A stretch of DNA of 64,000 nucleotides from Cranoglanis bouderius (lineage: Eukaryota; Chordata; Actinopteri; Siluriformes; Cranoglanididae). The notes below the pieces were generated by a model that was not told where the DNA came from, did no database searches, and worked only from the letters and a program-made list of their open reading frames with translations. Below are positions 42,475 through 54,458 of the stretch, piece by piece. Location: positions 14,771,756 to 14,835,755 of the forward strand of contig CM042544.1 of NCBI GenBank assembly GCA_023630585.1, read 5' to 3'. Made by a program: the position numbers and the translations under genes. How positions within the stretch are numbered: the first letter of the stretch is position 1; every line of letters begins with the position of its first letter.

Positions 42475-45400
42475 ATGTTGTGTCTGAAACTGTACAGGAA
42501 AATTGAAAAATATCTACATGACTTGGAAGGGGAAACTTTCCAGCGCGCCACCAATGATGTAAGTCCTAAGTCAGAAAATAAATCAGACATTTACAAAGGA
42601 AAGTGAGGCTACATTTCAAAAATTGTGGAGGGTATTGTAAATTGATGTGATGAAATGGAAGTTTTATAAGGCACAATTAAATTGAAGGGTTTCTCATCTT
42701 TTGAAAAGAAACTAGTCAACTTTATCCACCTTTAAATGGACTGTTCTGTTGTCTCCCTCTTTTGTATATTTCCTTTTGCCCTGTCTTAGGATGATGTTTC
42801 GCACTCACCAAAGAGGACTGAAGAATCCACCCCCACAGATATAGGCGTCCAGGTAGACATTTTTGGGGTAAATGGTATTAATCTGTTGATATAGACCCTA
42901 TTGTTTTTTCTTTCACATAATTGAATAATGTTGTCCCCTCTTTCAGGACAATATACTATTACAACCAGAGACCACAAGAGAGTCACCATCCATAGAAAAA
43001 CTGGTGAAAAGTTTTGTTTAAATGTCCTCCAGCTGTCAGTAAGGCATTTGGATACTGAGGATTATCAAAGGCTATTCATTTGATTTTTATGAACTGATGT
43101 ATTGCCTTCTTTTAGGCTATGTCACACCTCCCCGAAAGGAAAGAACAGTCACAATCAGCAGACACTAATGTGAGATTTCTACCTTTGAAAAGAACCAACT
43201 CTTAATACTTGAATCTGTATTTCTTAAATAACATTCTCTTTCACATTCACATTTATTAGTTCATTTTGTCCCCTCATACAGGTCAATCTACCAATGAGGA
43301 CAGGGCAGCCTATATCCAAAGAAATACAGATACACATGACCTATTTCTATTTTAGTTCTATTTCTATATGTTTTGATTGCTATATTTGCTATTGATAGTT
43401 CAAATTATGTATCTTAAAAAGTCTTGTTCTTTTTAGGATGACAGCCCTATGTCACATTTACCAGATACTGCAGAAGAGGGGACCTCATTAGAAGTACAGG
43501 TAAATAAGAAATTTACCCCAGACTATATGTAAATCAGGAATGTTGTATGTAATTTTGGTTTACATTGTGTTATGTACATGTGTATAACAATTGTCCCTAA
43601 ATGTGTAGAGACAACTGAATTTGAAATCATGTTCATGAATTTAAAAATAAGAATATCAACATTTAAACTAACACATTTCTTTTGGTACACACTTTGCTTA
43701 TGATCACTCATATTTTGATTATTTACCATTTGTTACAGAATGCCAACCAATCAAACGATGCCGCTTCAGGTCCCTCAAATGAAAATGTCACAGATACCAG
43801 TTGGCTGAACATCCTCACATTTTCCCTGAAGCACAATGTAACAGGGGCTTTAATGGAGGACCTGCTGAATCTGGTAAGGTTATGTAGTGGGGATGCTGCA
43901 AGCATGATGCTTAGCAAGTACATGTTAGAAAAGGCATTTAAAGATTTTGTAGACAAATCGGAATACCATCATTATTGTGGTGTTTGCACCTCTTACATTG
44001 GCCTTTTATTGTCAAAGGACAGTGAATTAAAATGTCAGATTTGCTCATCAACCCAAACTGTGAGACAAAGTTTCGAGTTGGGTAAATTTTTTATTTGTAT
44101 ACCTTTGAGGGATCAACTTAAAGTTCTTTTGGAGAATGAACCTATTGCAAATATTTACAATGACCAAAACAGAGATGGAATAACCGATATTTCTTATGGG
44201 AAGTTGTACAAATATCTGAAATCAGTTAGCAGTTCTTTCTTTTCCCTGTCATTCAATTGTGACGGCGTGCCTGTTTTCCAGTCATCTAAATTCAGCATCT
44301 GGCCCTTACTATGCTCTGTTAATGAAGTACCCCCAGAGGAAAGAGATAAAAATGTCATGCCTTGTGGTTTGGGTCATCCAAACCACTAATGACTAGCTTA
44401 ATCAAACCTTTTGTGGTTGAATGCAAAAGTCTTGGACAAACAGGTCTTCAGTGGCATGATCCAGTAGATCACTCAATCAAAACGGCAAAGGTCTATGCAT
44501 TATGTGCCATATGTGATGCTGTTGCACGACCTTTACTGCAAAATTTCAAACAGTTTAATGGAGAGTATGGGTGTGGGCACTGTCTGCATCCAGGTGTTCA
44601 AATGAGAAAAGGCAACAGGACTGTGCGAGTGTATTCTTGTTTGGAGGAGATGCCAAACCTTAGAGATCACGACACAACTGTGCAAATAGGTGAGATTGCC
44701 ATAAATAATGAACAGAGCATTTTGGGCATAAAAGGGCCCTCTCCAATTGTGGACTTTCCCAATTTTGACCTGATCAGTGGCATGGTCCCTGACTACACGC
44801 ACTGTGTGTTGCTGGGGGTTTGCCGGCAAATAGCCACTTTATGGTTTGATTCCAAAAGCTACAGTAAACCATGGTATATTGGTTTGAACACTGCAAGAGT
44901 GGATGGAAATCTTTTAGCACTCAAGCCTCCAAGCATTTTTCCCCGAATCCCACGGTCTATTGTTGAGCGAAGGTTTTGGAAAGCTCACGGATGGCAGAAC
45001 TGGCTTTTATATTACAGTTTGCCAGTCCTGAAGGGGATACTTCCAAACAAATATCTTTGCCACTGGGCTTTACTTGTGGAGGGTGTGAGCATTTTGCTAG
45101 GTTCAGACATTAGCCAAGAGGATGTTGACCATGCTCGTGAGGCTCTTGAGCTTTATGTTAAATTAGTTCAGTCTTTGTATGGCAAAGATCAGATGACCTA
45201 CAATATGCATTCACTCCTGCATTTGACTAAGAGTGTTGAGAATTTGGGTCCTCTTTGGGCCCCGTCTGCTTTCATGTTTGAGAGCTATAATGGCTACTTG
45301 CTCAAGCAAGTCAAAAGCAGTAATGCAGTGCCTCAGCAGCTTTGCAAAAGAGTAGCATGGTCTCGGGCATCGCCACGCATAGCTAAGGCGTGCTCATCTA

Positions 45401-45855
45401 ATGATGTCTCACCTGAAATAAAATCATTCTACACAGAAATGACCACCAGTAAACATCATGTAAGGAACTATGCTATATGTGACAGGGTGACTGCATTTGG
45501 AGTGCCAAAGATTAGGCCGGTGTCTGAAAATGATATGAATGCATTGCATGCATTGATTGATGCATCTATTGGCAGGTACTATAACAGAATAGTTGTCAGT
45601 GGAGAGGTCATTCACAGCCAAACATACACAAAGACAAAGAAAAGGAGCAACTCTGTTGTGATATTGAAAGATGGCAGTATTTTCAAGGTTTCATACTTTC
45701 TCTGTGTCAGTGATGACCAACACCACCTATATGCAGTTGGCAAATTTGGAAATTGTACAGTGCAGAAGCTGGTTCGAGGATGTACTGTCAAAATATCACT
45801 GACCTTTATGAGGACTGTTCATTTTCCTACAGGATTTGAAAGAGCATGTAGATGA
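42475..45855 (+). pseudogene. CACTA/EnSpm TNP2-like transposase gene with one frameshift
   Basis: DDE transposase of a CACTA-type DNA transposon. Exons: 42475-42558, 42790-42852, 42947-43003, 43116-43169, 43282-43329, 43437-43499, then the body from 43739 to 45855. Body: zinc-ribbon-like CGVC…CQIC (about 43977-44046), FNCDGVPVFQSSKFSIWPL (first D), a CGHC…C pair, DLISGMVPDYTHCVLLGVCR (second D) and the block MHSLLHLTKSVENLGPLW ending FESYNGYL (candidate E). The frame shifts near 44360 (HPNH stop at 44389 versus LWFGSSKPL from 44362), the only break in the body. The donor of the fifth small exon is AT instead of GT. The 497-codon second part is otherwise fully open, so loss of function is recent or the shift is bypassed. 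Confidence 0.75.
42790..43499 (+). other. Array of five short in-phase exons in the transposase gene
   Basis: Five exons of 63, 57, 54, 48 and 63 bp, all phase 0, each a multiple of three, separated by 94-262 bp introns. The peptides are alike in plan: DDVSHSPKRTEEST…, DNILLQPETTRESPS…, AMSHLPERKEQSQSADTN, VNLPMRTGQPISKEIQ, DDSPMSHLPDTAEEGTS…. Introns also share words (tgttgtcccctc, ttttgtcccctc). This looks like repeated duplication of an exon-plus-intron unit encoding an acidic, Ser/Pro-rich linker; any exon could be skipped without changing frame. Confidence 0.6.
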
Positions 45856-46686
45856 CATTGTAAGACTGTGCATTTACATTAATTGTGAACAGTCTGGGCC
45901 TGTTGTTTGTGAACAAATTATAACATATTATTGTAAATGAACAAAGTTGAGTCAAATATGTTTCTAGACCAGTGATCTAAAATGTTGAAAACTGAGGGGT
46001 TGAAAATTGGCTGAAATATATTTGACAGAAAGTCATTTTTGTATATGTGACATAAACTCTGTTGGTGGTGATATGCATAATAATCACTTTGACATTTTGG
46101 AAAGTTTTATGTGTGTAGGTTAAGAATAGAACTGTTGTATATACTAAACTTAGTACTGTGATAAAGTTTAGAGAAATTGTCACAAATGAAAATGAAATCT
46201 GGTATAATATAATATATTGATATATTGATGCAACTGTATCTTGTAGAATATACTAATAAATACTTGTGTAATTAAAATGTGTGCTTGTGTATGTAGTTTA
46301 AATGTTGTGTTTCATCTAAGGTTGAAAGTCTATACAGTACATGACTCTGATTGACTATAGGCGTAGGGCTCCACTTAGGACAAGATAAGAGCAAGGGCAT
46401 GAGTGAAGTACAGCCTTAAACTGATTGGTAAACTGCACTATGTTTACACGTCTTAAGAGATATGGTGGGCATTCATATTAAATTAGCATTATTTCCCTAT
46501 GTTTTTACATCATGAAAATCTATAAAGCTTTAGTTGTATGAAGGACATATATGACATATATGATTGAAAATACATTAATATTATGCAATTTATATATGTG
46601 TTTTTTTCAGCATATATGTCCCTTACAATATTCTGTTGGAACAGATAAGAATCACAGATGTTTTTAACAAAACTTTTCCATATGGG

Positions 46687-46800
46687 GGCCCAGGTCGGGA
46701 ACGAAGCATGTCAAAGCCCCCGTACCGATCAGTAGTGGGATAGCACCTGTGAGTAGACGCGGTAGTGCAGCCTGGGTGATACAGTGTGACCCAGTCTCTT
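46687..46800 (+). ncRNA. 7SL (SRP) RNA 3' part, 5'-truncated copy
   Basis: 114 bp aligning by eye with the 3' third of vertebrate 7SL RNA: ggcccaggtcgggaacgaag, then gtaccgatcagtagtgggat, cctgtgagtagac and gtgcagcctgggtgatacag up to cccagtctctt at the RNA 3' end. This covers the last part of the S domain (SRP54-binding region) and the returning Alu-domain strand. The 5' two thirds are absent; upstream DNA is unrelated. No poly-A tail is evident. It is probably a retro-copy or pseudogene rather than a working SRP RNA gene. Confidence 0.75.
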
Positions 46801-47424
46801 ATACTATACACCTATGGCGTTCAATATCCAATGGTTTTACTACATTCTCAGAAGCACTTAGCTTACACAGCTGGCGAAGGACAGATCAAGTAAAAATCAC
46901 AGTAAAAAGGTGAGCGGTAATATTTATAATTTATTTATCACAGTAAGCAATGGATTTATTTAAAAATAAAAACATCTGCATTCATCTCTAAAATTATATG
47001 AACACAGTGTACACTGCAAAAAATCTCTACAAATTAGTAATGCTCTATATTTCCAAGTTATTCCACTGCTTCTTAAGATGTTTCATAAACACACCATTTT
47101 ATGCTCTTAAAATCCATCAGTTAAAAAATTTAGCCAGTTGTTACATTCATCCATTCAGGTATACATTACATCCCTGTACTTTTCCTCTCTGCATTTATTG
47201 TATTTTAAGACTGTCCTAATTCATGAGGTCGGTTGTTATAATTCATTTTGATACAGCGGGTATTCAGTCTTTTGTTTAATGGCTTAATGCCATTGTTTTG
47301 ATGTAATATTTATATAAACATTTAACTTTTGAAATAAAAGTGTTTATAACATTATCATGATCTGTTACAAGTAAAAAGACTGTGTCAAAGTGATATGATA
47401 TTAACCTTTTAAAATAATATGTAC
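46801..47424. other. AT-rich DNA with no recognisable feature
   Basis: No coding, RNA or terminal-repeat signal that I can name between the 7SL fragment and the next Tc1 relic. Confidence 0.45.
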
Positions 47425-48480
47425 AGTTGCAATCAAAATTATTCAACCCCCATTGCAATCAGGTTTATTGTCAAAATTTACAGACTTTCAGCTGTTTGCA
47501 ATGAACAAATCAAAGAAATCTGTTTTTTTTTGAGGTTTCAGTGAGCACAGTATGGTGCGTACTAAACGCAGAAGGTTTCCATGCCAGAACTCCAAGACAT
47601 ACACCACTACTGACCCAAAAGCACAAGAAAAGTTGGCTCAAAAAATAATAAGCCACATAAGTTTTGGGATTCTGTTCTGTGGAGCAATGAAACAAAACTG
47701 GAACTTTTTGGCACAATGGATCAGGATGTATCTCTGGAGAAAGAAGAATGAAGAAAGAACACTCTGTCCACAGTCAAGCATGGTGGTGGCTTGCTGATGC
47801 TCTGGGGCTGCTTTGCATCCTCTGGCACTGGAAAGCTGCAGCATGTGGAAGGCAAGATGGATTCATTGAATTATCAGGAAATCCTAGGATAAAACGTCAT
47901 GCTGGACTACTGCAACTCGCTCCTGGCAAGTCTGCCTCTGAGCGCCATTCAACCTCTGCAACTGATTCAGAATGCAGCTGTGTGAATGGTTTTCAACCTT
48001 CCTAAGTTCTCCCACACCTCCCCATTGCTACACTGCAGCCACATAACCAGGGAAACTTGCAGTCAACAATGAGACAACAATGAACTATACTTTATACCAG
48101 AATATTCTTGACACAAATGTGAGGCAATCTGTCCAGCAGTTTGAGATGGGCCCAAATGATCCCAAGCAAACCAGCAAATCGACATCTGAATGGCTAAAGA
48201 TGAAAAAAATGAAAGTGTTGGAATGACCACGTCAAAGTCCAGACCTCAACCCTACTGAGATGCTCTGGCGGGATCTTAAGAGAGCTGTGTATAAAAGAAT
48301 GTCCTAAAAAACAACAACAATGAACTGAAGCAATGTTATAAAGAAGAGTGGGCCAACATTTTCTCCTAAATGATGAGAAACTGATAAGCTCCTACAGAAA
48401 ATGTCTCATTAAAGTTGTTGTTGCAAAAGGTGGTTCCACATGCTTTTCCCAACTGGTTTCTGAATGTTGGTTTACTTTTT
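47425..48480 (+). mobile_element. Tc1-like transposon relic with embedded LINE fragment
   Basis: The left end gttgcaatcaaaattattca (47427) is a known type of Tc1 terminus. Decayed plus-strand transposase follows: a GTFWHNGSG-like piece near 47698, then QAWWWLADALGLLCI near 47780, and after an interruption SPDLNPTEMLWRDLKRAVYK near 48237-48296 (E box). The interruption (about 47897-48045) is a piece of LINE reverse transcriptase. No right terminus recognised. Confidence 0.7.
47897..48045 (+). mobile_element. L2-like LINE fragment inside the Tc1 relic
   Basis: Plus strand reads LDYCNSLLASLPLSAIQPLQ (47903-47962) then LIQNAAV, the segment of an L2-type reverse transcriptase that precedes the SLHWLPV block. 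Only about 150 bp is present, and it ends near LPKFSHTSPLLHCS. It separates the two halves of the Tc1 transposase relic. Confidence 0.65.
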
Positions 48481-48499
48481 TTTGCGGGGGACGACGACG

Positions 48500-48895
48500 A
48501 CAAAGACTACATATTCACTTGTTTGCATGTTTGCTTGCTTATTTATTCATTCATTCAAACAATTATTTATTTGTTCATTTGTTTGTTTGTTTTTCATTTA
48601 TTTATTTGTTCATGTAAGTGAGGGTGTAAAGGTGTTTAACAGCAGGGATCTGCAGAATAAAAAAAAAGATACAGTTAGATATGAAAATAGACTAGGATCA
48701 AATACAAATAGTTTTTTCACGATTTTATACTTTGGCCTTCATATTATTAAGTGTTCTTAATATAATTACAAAAGCACAGCAATCTTTGCTACAGAACTAC
48801 TGACCAAGTACAATTTAAAATCTAATCTAGACTGTTATAGCATGCCTTAGCTCTTTTTAATTAGGTCTATTCTCTTCTTGTTTTCTAACCTGGAC
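48500..48895. repeat. TTTA/TTTG-rich tract and AT-rich spacer
   Basis: 48535-48612 is an imperfect run of attt/gttt tetranucleotides. The rest up to the kinase gene stop at 48896 shows nothing recognisable. Confidence 0.6.
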
Positions 48896-51567
48896 TTAGT
48901 TCTGAAGGCTTTTAAACCATTCATGGCAGAGGATTTCTTCGAAGGTTGGCCGAGATTCAGGGTCCTGGTCCAAACACCACCATATGAGATTGTGGCAACC
49001 TGTGTATGCAGTAAAGAGATATTTTAGATAGTACTTTGACATTTAGATAGAAATTAAAAATTAAATATTTGAATTAAATATTTTTGTAATGTTTTACAAC
49101 TTCAGCAGGTCTAAATGGTGATGCTTCTACATTTTCTCACCCTCAGACAGGCCAGGAGCGAAGTGCATTTTCTGATAAACAATGTCATCCTCATTATGAA
49201 AGGGCAATTCTCCACAGACCAGGTTAAACAGGAGGACACCCAGACTCCAGATGGTAGCAGGACGACCCAAATACTCTCCCTCACATACCCACTCAGGCGG
49301 GGAGAAAGCCCAAGTGCCTGAGCAAAAAGGAGAGAACGAGCACCATCAGCAAAGTTGCAAAACATGGTTCTACACCGCATTCTCTTTGATTCCGTTCCAT
49401 GCCTATTATGCACTTACCTTCAAATTCTGTGTAGGGGGTGTGAGTGAGCAAGTCGCCACATCCAAAGTCGATCAGCTTCACTTCCAGTGTGGCAGGGTTG
49501 ATGAGAAGATTCTCTGCCTTGATGTCACGATGAAGAACACCACGGTCACAGCAGTGACGAGCAGCCTGAACCACCTGACACATGATTTGTTGAGCCAGTG
49601 GTTCTGGCAGTCGACCTTTATGTTTGAGGAATTTATGGACGTCCATGCAGGGGCTGGGTCGCTCCAGGATCAAGATGTAGCAGTCTGACATCTCGAACCA
49701 TTCTATCAGCTCCAGCACATTCTCACAAGGAAATGGCTTAGATGCCATTTCCATTAATGCTACCTCCAGAGGAAGGCGCTGTGTCTCTCCGGGCTGAAAT
49801 AAGAACAGATAACGTTAGCATGGGTTTGGAGTGAATAAGAGAGTCAAGAGAGTCGTTCTATAATAATCCTAAACTGTGGTAACAGAGATGTTACAAAGCA
49901 AAGGTATGGCTTGGATGTTTATTATGGATGATAGGGATCTAAAATCTAAATCTGAAACATGATTTGAAGGTAAATTGTTTTTGATTATTTTAGCAGGAAT
50001 GAGTAAATGGACACATCATCTGTTCTATAAAGTGGTTGTTATTTGGGCCCTCTGTCTTCTCTACAGGATCTCAGAAGTAGAAGTTTACTTACAATGGTGA
50101 TGAATTTGTTGTTCTGACTCTTTCCCACATATTTAACTGCAACCTGTTCACATATACAAAACATAATTACATTCTTATTGTAAAACCTCAACAGAACACA
50201 TAATTTGTATACAGCTGCGATTTGAAAGTTGTCGATTTAATTCATGGCAATGAATTGGTATTGACGTTGTTATTTTGAACAACCCAGGGAAACTTTTCCA
50301 TTGGGGAACCAGGCTTCTGACTCGTTTAGCCTCTTATTCCCAACTCACCAACATTTTGCTGCCGTCACAATTTTGTAGAGGCAGCAGATACAATTATTGG
50401 AAAAAGTGTAATACAAACAACCAAAACCGTGAAACAAGAGCCATAAACATAACCAGTGGATATAAAGCAAAAATAGGCAGAGTCAGAGCAAGGCTGTGGT
50501 GGAACACATATGCACAACAACGACAAAAGCTCGACAGTGACACATACAGAGACCAGAACATAAGTAGGGGTCCTGATTAGGGGTAATACAGAACAGGAGT
50601 GAGTGCTCAGTGAGACATGTGGCAAGATCTTGTGAAGTGCAGGGGCTGATGGGTAATGTGGCAGATGTAGTATGTCCAGGCTGTATTCATACTACACACA
50701 TATACTGATCAGTACGTACTGTATCAATGGCTGAACAGTATTTACTGAATCGAATGCAGATTTTGGACACAGCCTATGACTTAAGTAGGGGTGCTGATTA
50801 GTGTTAATAGAGAACAGGTGTGAGTGCTCATTAAGACATGTGACAAGGTCATGTGAAGTGCAGGGGCTGATGGGTATGATAGCTATGACAGCTGCAAGCC
50901 TTGCTCTGTGGGTGATTGGCAACAAATAATGGAATTTCTTTATTTGGACTCGACACACAACTAAATTAGACCAATTTTTTTGTATTTTCTCGAGAATAAA
51001 CATTCAAGTGAATTGAAGCGACATCAATTACATTGTTCAGTTACTAAACCAGTCCCTGCCAAAAATATGATTTTTCATTCTGCTGTCTCAACATAGCGTT
51101 TTACTTTCCCTGGGATGTTCATAATTTGTAAAGTTCTACAAGTCCTGCATTTTGTTGATCAGTGCAAATTAACTGTCAATGTGCAGTCATATTACCTGTT
51201 TGCCATCTGCATTTCGAACTCCTGCGCAGACAGTCCCGAAGCCTCCTTCTCCCAGCAGCTCTCCTGGAGTGTACAGTGACTCAAACACCTCTGTTAAACA
51301 AACAGACAATCATTCAATTAAGTTAAATTGAAATAAGAATCCACAGTTACATTTTACTGAATTATGAATTTGCTAGATACACATTACTGTACACTCCTTG
51401 CTGTGTGAATCAGAAATGTTTAATATAGTTTTTGGGCAATTGGTGGATTCTAACATACCCCATGGTGTAATGTGGATGTCCACAGGAGGAAGTTGGAGAG
51501 CAGGTGTCTCACTCTTCACTGGGTTCTGTACAAAGAAAGGATTGTACATAATGAATTCATGTGTCAT
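48896..51567 (-). CDS. PIM-like serine/threonine kinase (gene A)
   Basis: Cytosolic Ser/Thr kinase of the PIM family, which is strongly expanded in teleosts. Exons, 5' to 3': 51459-51567 (or from the acceptor at 51525), 51196-51290, 50093-50143, 49418-49793, 49141-49317, 48896-48999. All junctions GT-AG and in phase, 303 residues if the ATG at 51565-51567 is used, the usual PIM size. Gly loop LLGEGGFGTV, VAVK lysine about residue 72, PIM hinge ILERPSPCMD, HRDIKAEN at 173-175 onward, DFG at 194-196, PPEWVCEGEYLGRPATIWSL and HNEDDIV. All catalytic residues are present, so it should be active. The leader exon (ETPALQLPPVDIHITPW) and intron text match gene B, its tandem neighbour 500 bp upstream. 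Start choice is the main doubt. Confidence 0.88.
50144..51195. repeat. Intron with a direct repeat of about 115 bp
   Basis: Second intron of kinase gene A. Two similar segments, 50560-50680 and 50780-50895, both contain taagtaggggt, tgagtgctca and gtgaagtgcaggggctgatg. They lie about 220 bp apart and read like fragments of a dispersed retroelement duplicated in tandem. Confidence 0.6.
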
Positions 51568-52030
51568 GAATATGATTGAGTATCATATTGGATATGCCTA
51601 ATATATGACTGCATGTAATGCAAGCATTTGACTACTAATAGATTACACCTTCAGAAACTAATTATATATAAACAGCTTTTACTTTAGTTTAAATACTGCA
51701 AAAAGATCTGCAAGTATTATATTAACATGTTATACATATTTGTTAGCATTATTTTGGCTCAATATTTATATAGCCACAGATTACTTTGCCTGTTAATGTT
51801 TTCAATCTCAATACTTATCTTTTAAAAACCATTTTATCATCATATATACATACTGGATAAAGGATTAAAAAGTAATCTATGACACCCTCTGCGTAATTAT
51901 ATTGTAATCTAATATAATTACATAAGCACAGCAATCTTTGTTACAGAACTTAATACTGATCCAGTACAATCCATGTGATCTAGACTATTATAGCATGTTT
52001 TAGCTCATTATAATTAGGTCTATTCTCTCC

Positions 52031-54388
52031 TCACTGTCTAACCTTCACTTTTTTCTGAGGTTCTGTAAACCATTCGTGGCTGAGGATTTCTTCGAACGTT
52101 GGCCGAGAGTGAGGGTGTCGCGCCAGACACCAAAGTATCAGATCGCGGCAACCTGTGTGTAATGATAAGAGAGACATTTAGATAGAAATTACAACTCAAA
52201 GACGTTTTTTGAAAATGAATCGATCTGTTTAATTCATTTTGTAATGCAGATCTTCCAACTTTACTAAACCAGTCTAAATGTGATGCATTTTCTCACCTCC
52301 AGACAGGCCGGGAGCAAAGCGGATGTTCCGATCAACAATGTCGTCCTCGTTATGAAAGGGTAAGTCTCCACACACCAAGTGAAACAGGAGAACACCCAGA
52401 CTCCAAATTGTAGCAGGACGACCGAAATACTTGCCCTCACATACCCACTCAGGTGGGTAGAAAGCTCTAGTTCCTGAGTGAAAAAGAGAGAGAGAGCACC
52501 GTCACAAAACTGGTTTTCGACTTCATTTTTCTAAAATTCTGTCCCATACCTATAAAGCACGTACCTGCATAAATTCTGTAGGGGGTGTCATTCAGCAAAT
52601 CTCCACAGCCAAAGTCTATCAACTTCACTTCCTGTGTGTCAGTGTTGATGAGAAGATTATCTCCCTTGATGTCACGATGAAGAACTCCACAGTCACAGCA
52701 GTGACGAGCAGCCTGAACCACCTGACACATGATTTTTTGAGCCAGTGGTTCTGACAGTCGACCTTTGTGACTTTTTAGGAATTGACGGAGGTCCATGCAG
52801 GGGCTGGGTCGCTCCAAGATCAAGATGTAGCAGTCTGACATCTCGAACCATTCAATCAGCTCCAGCACATTCTCACAACGAAATGGCTTGGATACCATTT
52901 CCATTAATGCTACTTCCAGAGGGAGGCTGTGTGTCTCTCCGGGCTGAAATAAGAACAGATATGGTTAGCCTGGGTGTGGAGTGAATATGTCTAAACTATG
53001 GTAAGCGGAGATGCTATAATGGAAAGGTTTGGATTGATACTACCTATCATTATGGATGATAGGTAATAAAATCTGAATCTAAAACATGTTTTGGAAGTGA
53101 ATAGTTTATGATCATGTTAGCAGAAATGACTACATTTAAACATAATTTGGGCTATATCTCAGAAGTAAATGAAGTTTACTTACAATGGTGATGAATGTGT
53201 CATGCCGACTCTTGCCCACATATTTAATGGCAACCTGTTCGCATATACAACACATCATTACATTCTTATATAAAACCTCAATAGGACATATACAGTCCAT
53301 AAGATGTAATGCATTGTGTTAATTAGTGCAAATAAACTGTAGATGTGCAGTCATATTACCTGTTTACCATCTGCCTTACGGACTCCTGCACAGACACTCC
53401 CGAAGCCTCCATGTCCCAGCAGTTTTCCCGGAATGTAGCGTGACTCAAACACCTCTGTTAAACAAAGAGAAAATCATTTAGTGAAGTGACAGACCTGCGC
53501 TGACACACTGTTATTAATTATCTGTTAAAAACCACATATTCTTAGATTTCAGTGTATGTTTGTGCTCACATAGTCCTCTTAAACACAGCATACCACCATC
53601 ATGTCTCTCTCCACAGCTAATTTTTACTAATTTATTTTTGCTCTGCATAACACATTGCTATGTATTCCTTGCTGTGTGATTCAGAAATGTTCAATACAAT
53701 TTTTTTTCGTGCAAATCGTGGATTCTAACATACCCCATGGTGTAATGTGGCGTTCCAGACGCGGAAGCTGGAGAGCGAACATCTCACTGTTCAAAAGGCC
53801 GCATTCTGATTCCTTCAGCTTAAACAATTTGTCTGTGTGTAGCTGACGAAGTTTCAGCAGCCACTCAGGTTCTTTTCCCTTCCCTTGGTGTAGTCTCTCA
53901 GACAGCTACAAGACAAACAGGGAAAGTGAATTGGTGATAAAGACAATACTTTGCATTTAAAACCTTGAAACTATTACACAAATATTGATAATCGTATTTA
54001 CCGCAATTGTCAGTTCCATCGTGGTCTTTGTGATTTCATGAGGGAAAGTGGCAATTGCTCTAGCGATGGTCTTGCAGTACTCAAAGGCTTGATCAAAAAG
54101 GCCAGACTCAGCTAGCCTGCTGGCATGATAGTACTTGTAGATCTAAGACAGACAGAGTCATTCATTCTTAGTACCATGGTTCATACTTCAATTTGACCGT
54201 TATTATATATTAAAAAGAAAAAAAAGAGAAAGTCCAACCTGGAAGTTTGGCTGGGCGAACCCTGAGGTCAGGGAGCATACATATTCATAGACCTCAGTTC
54301 GCTCAATAGCGTCCCTCAAGGCTGATTGGTTGACTGGCAAACTGATACAAAGAGAAACATATGTCAGTAGCAAGTCAGGAAAAATAAT

Positions 54389-54458
<70 letters not shown>

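Larger units (their letters stand above)
33911..46620. mobile_element. CACTA/EnSpm-type composite element with divergent gene pair (limits inferred)
   Basis: I group this region because a TNP2-like transposase gene (plus, 42475-45855) and a partner gene (minus, 34565-41455) diverge from a shared 1-kb region. Both outer flanks (33900-34330 and 46500-46620) are AT-rich and full of CATAT and TCATATATG-like words, as subterminal regions of CACTA elements often are. cactgtatgg at 33911 could be the left terminus. I did not find a matching inverted right terminus, so the right limit is a guess. Nested within it are an inverted-repeat element (35445-40556) and an RTE LINE. Confidence 0.45.

Noticed and set aside
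42786..42989. 67-codon minus-strand open frame
   Set aside because: Antisense to two mini-exons with correct splice sites on the plus strand.
43282..43329. Functional fifth mini-exon of the transposase gene
   Set aside because: The donor is AT instead of GT (gaaatacag|atacac), so the exon is listed in the array but probably not spliced normally in this copy.
46687..46800. tRNA or 5S rRNA gene
   Set aside because: No cloverleaf or 5S internal control region fits; the text matches the 7SL 3' part instead.
46623..46811. Minus-strand open frame over the 7SL-like segment
   Set aside because: The segment is explained by the 7SL RNA match; the frame has no protein-like features.
47012..47030. cactgcaaaaaatctctac as the right terminus of the CACTA-type element
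   Set aside because: It faces the wrong way for a right end and does not mirror the candidate left end at 33911.
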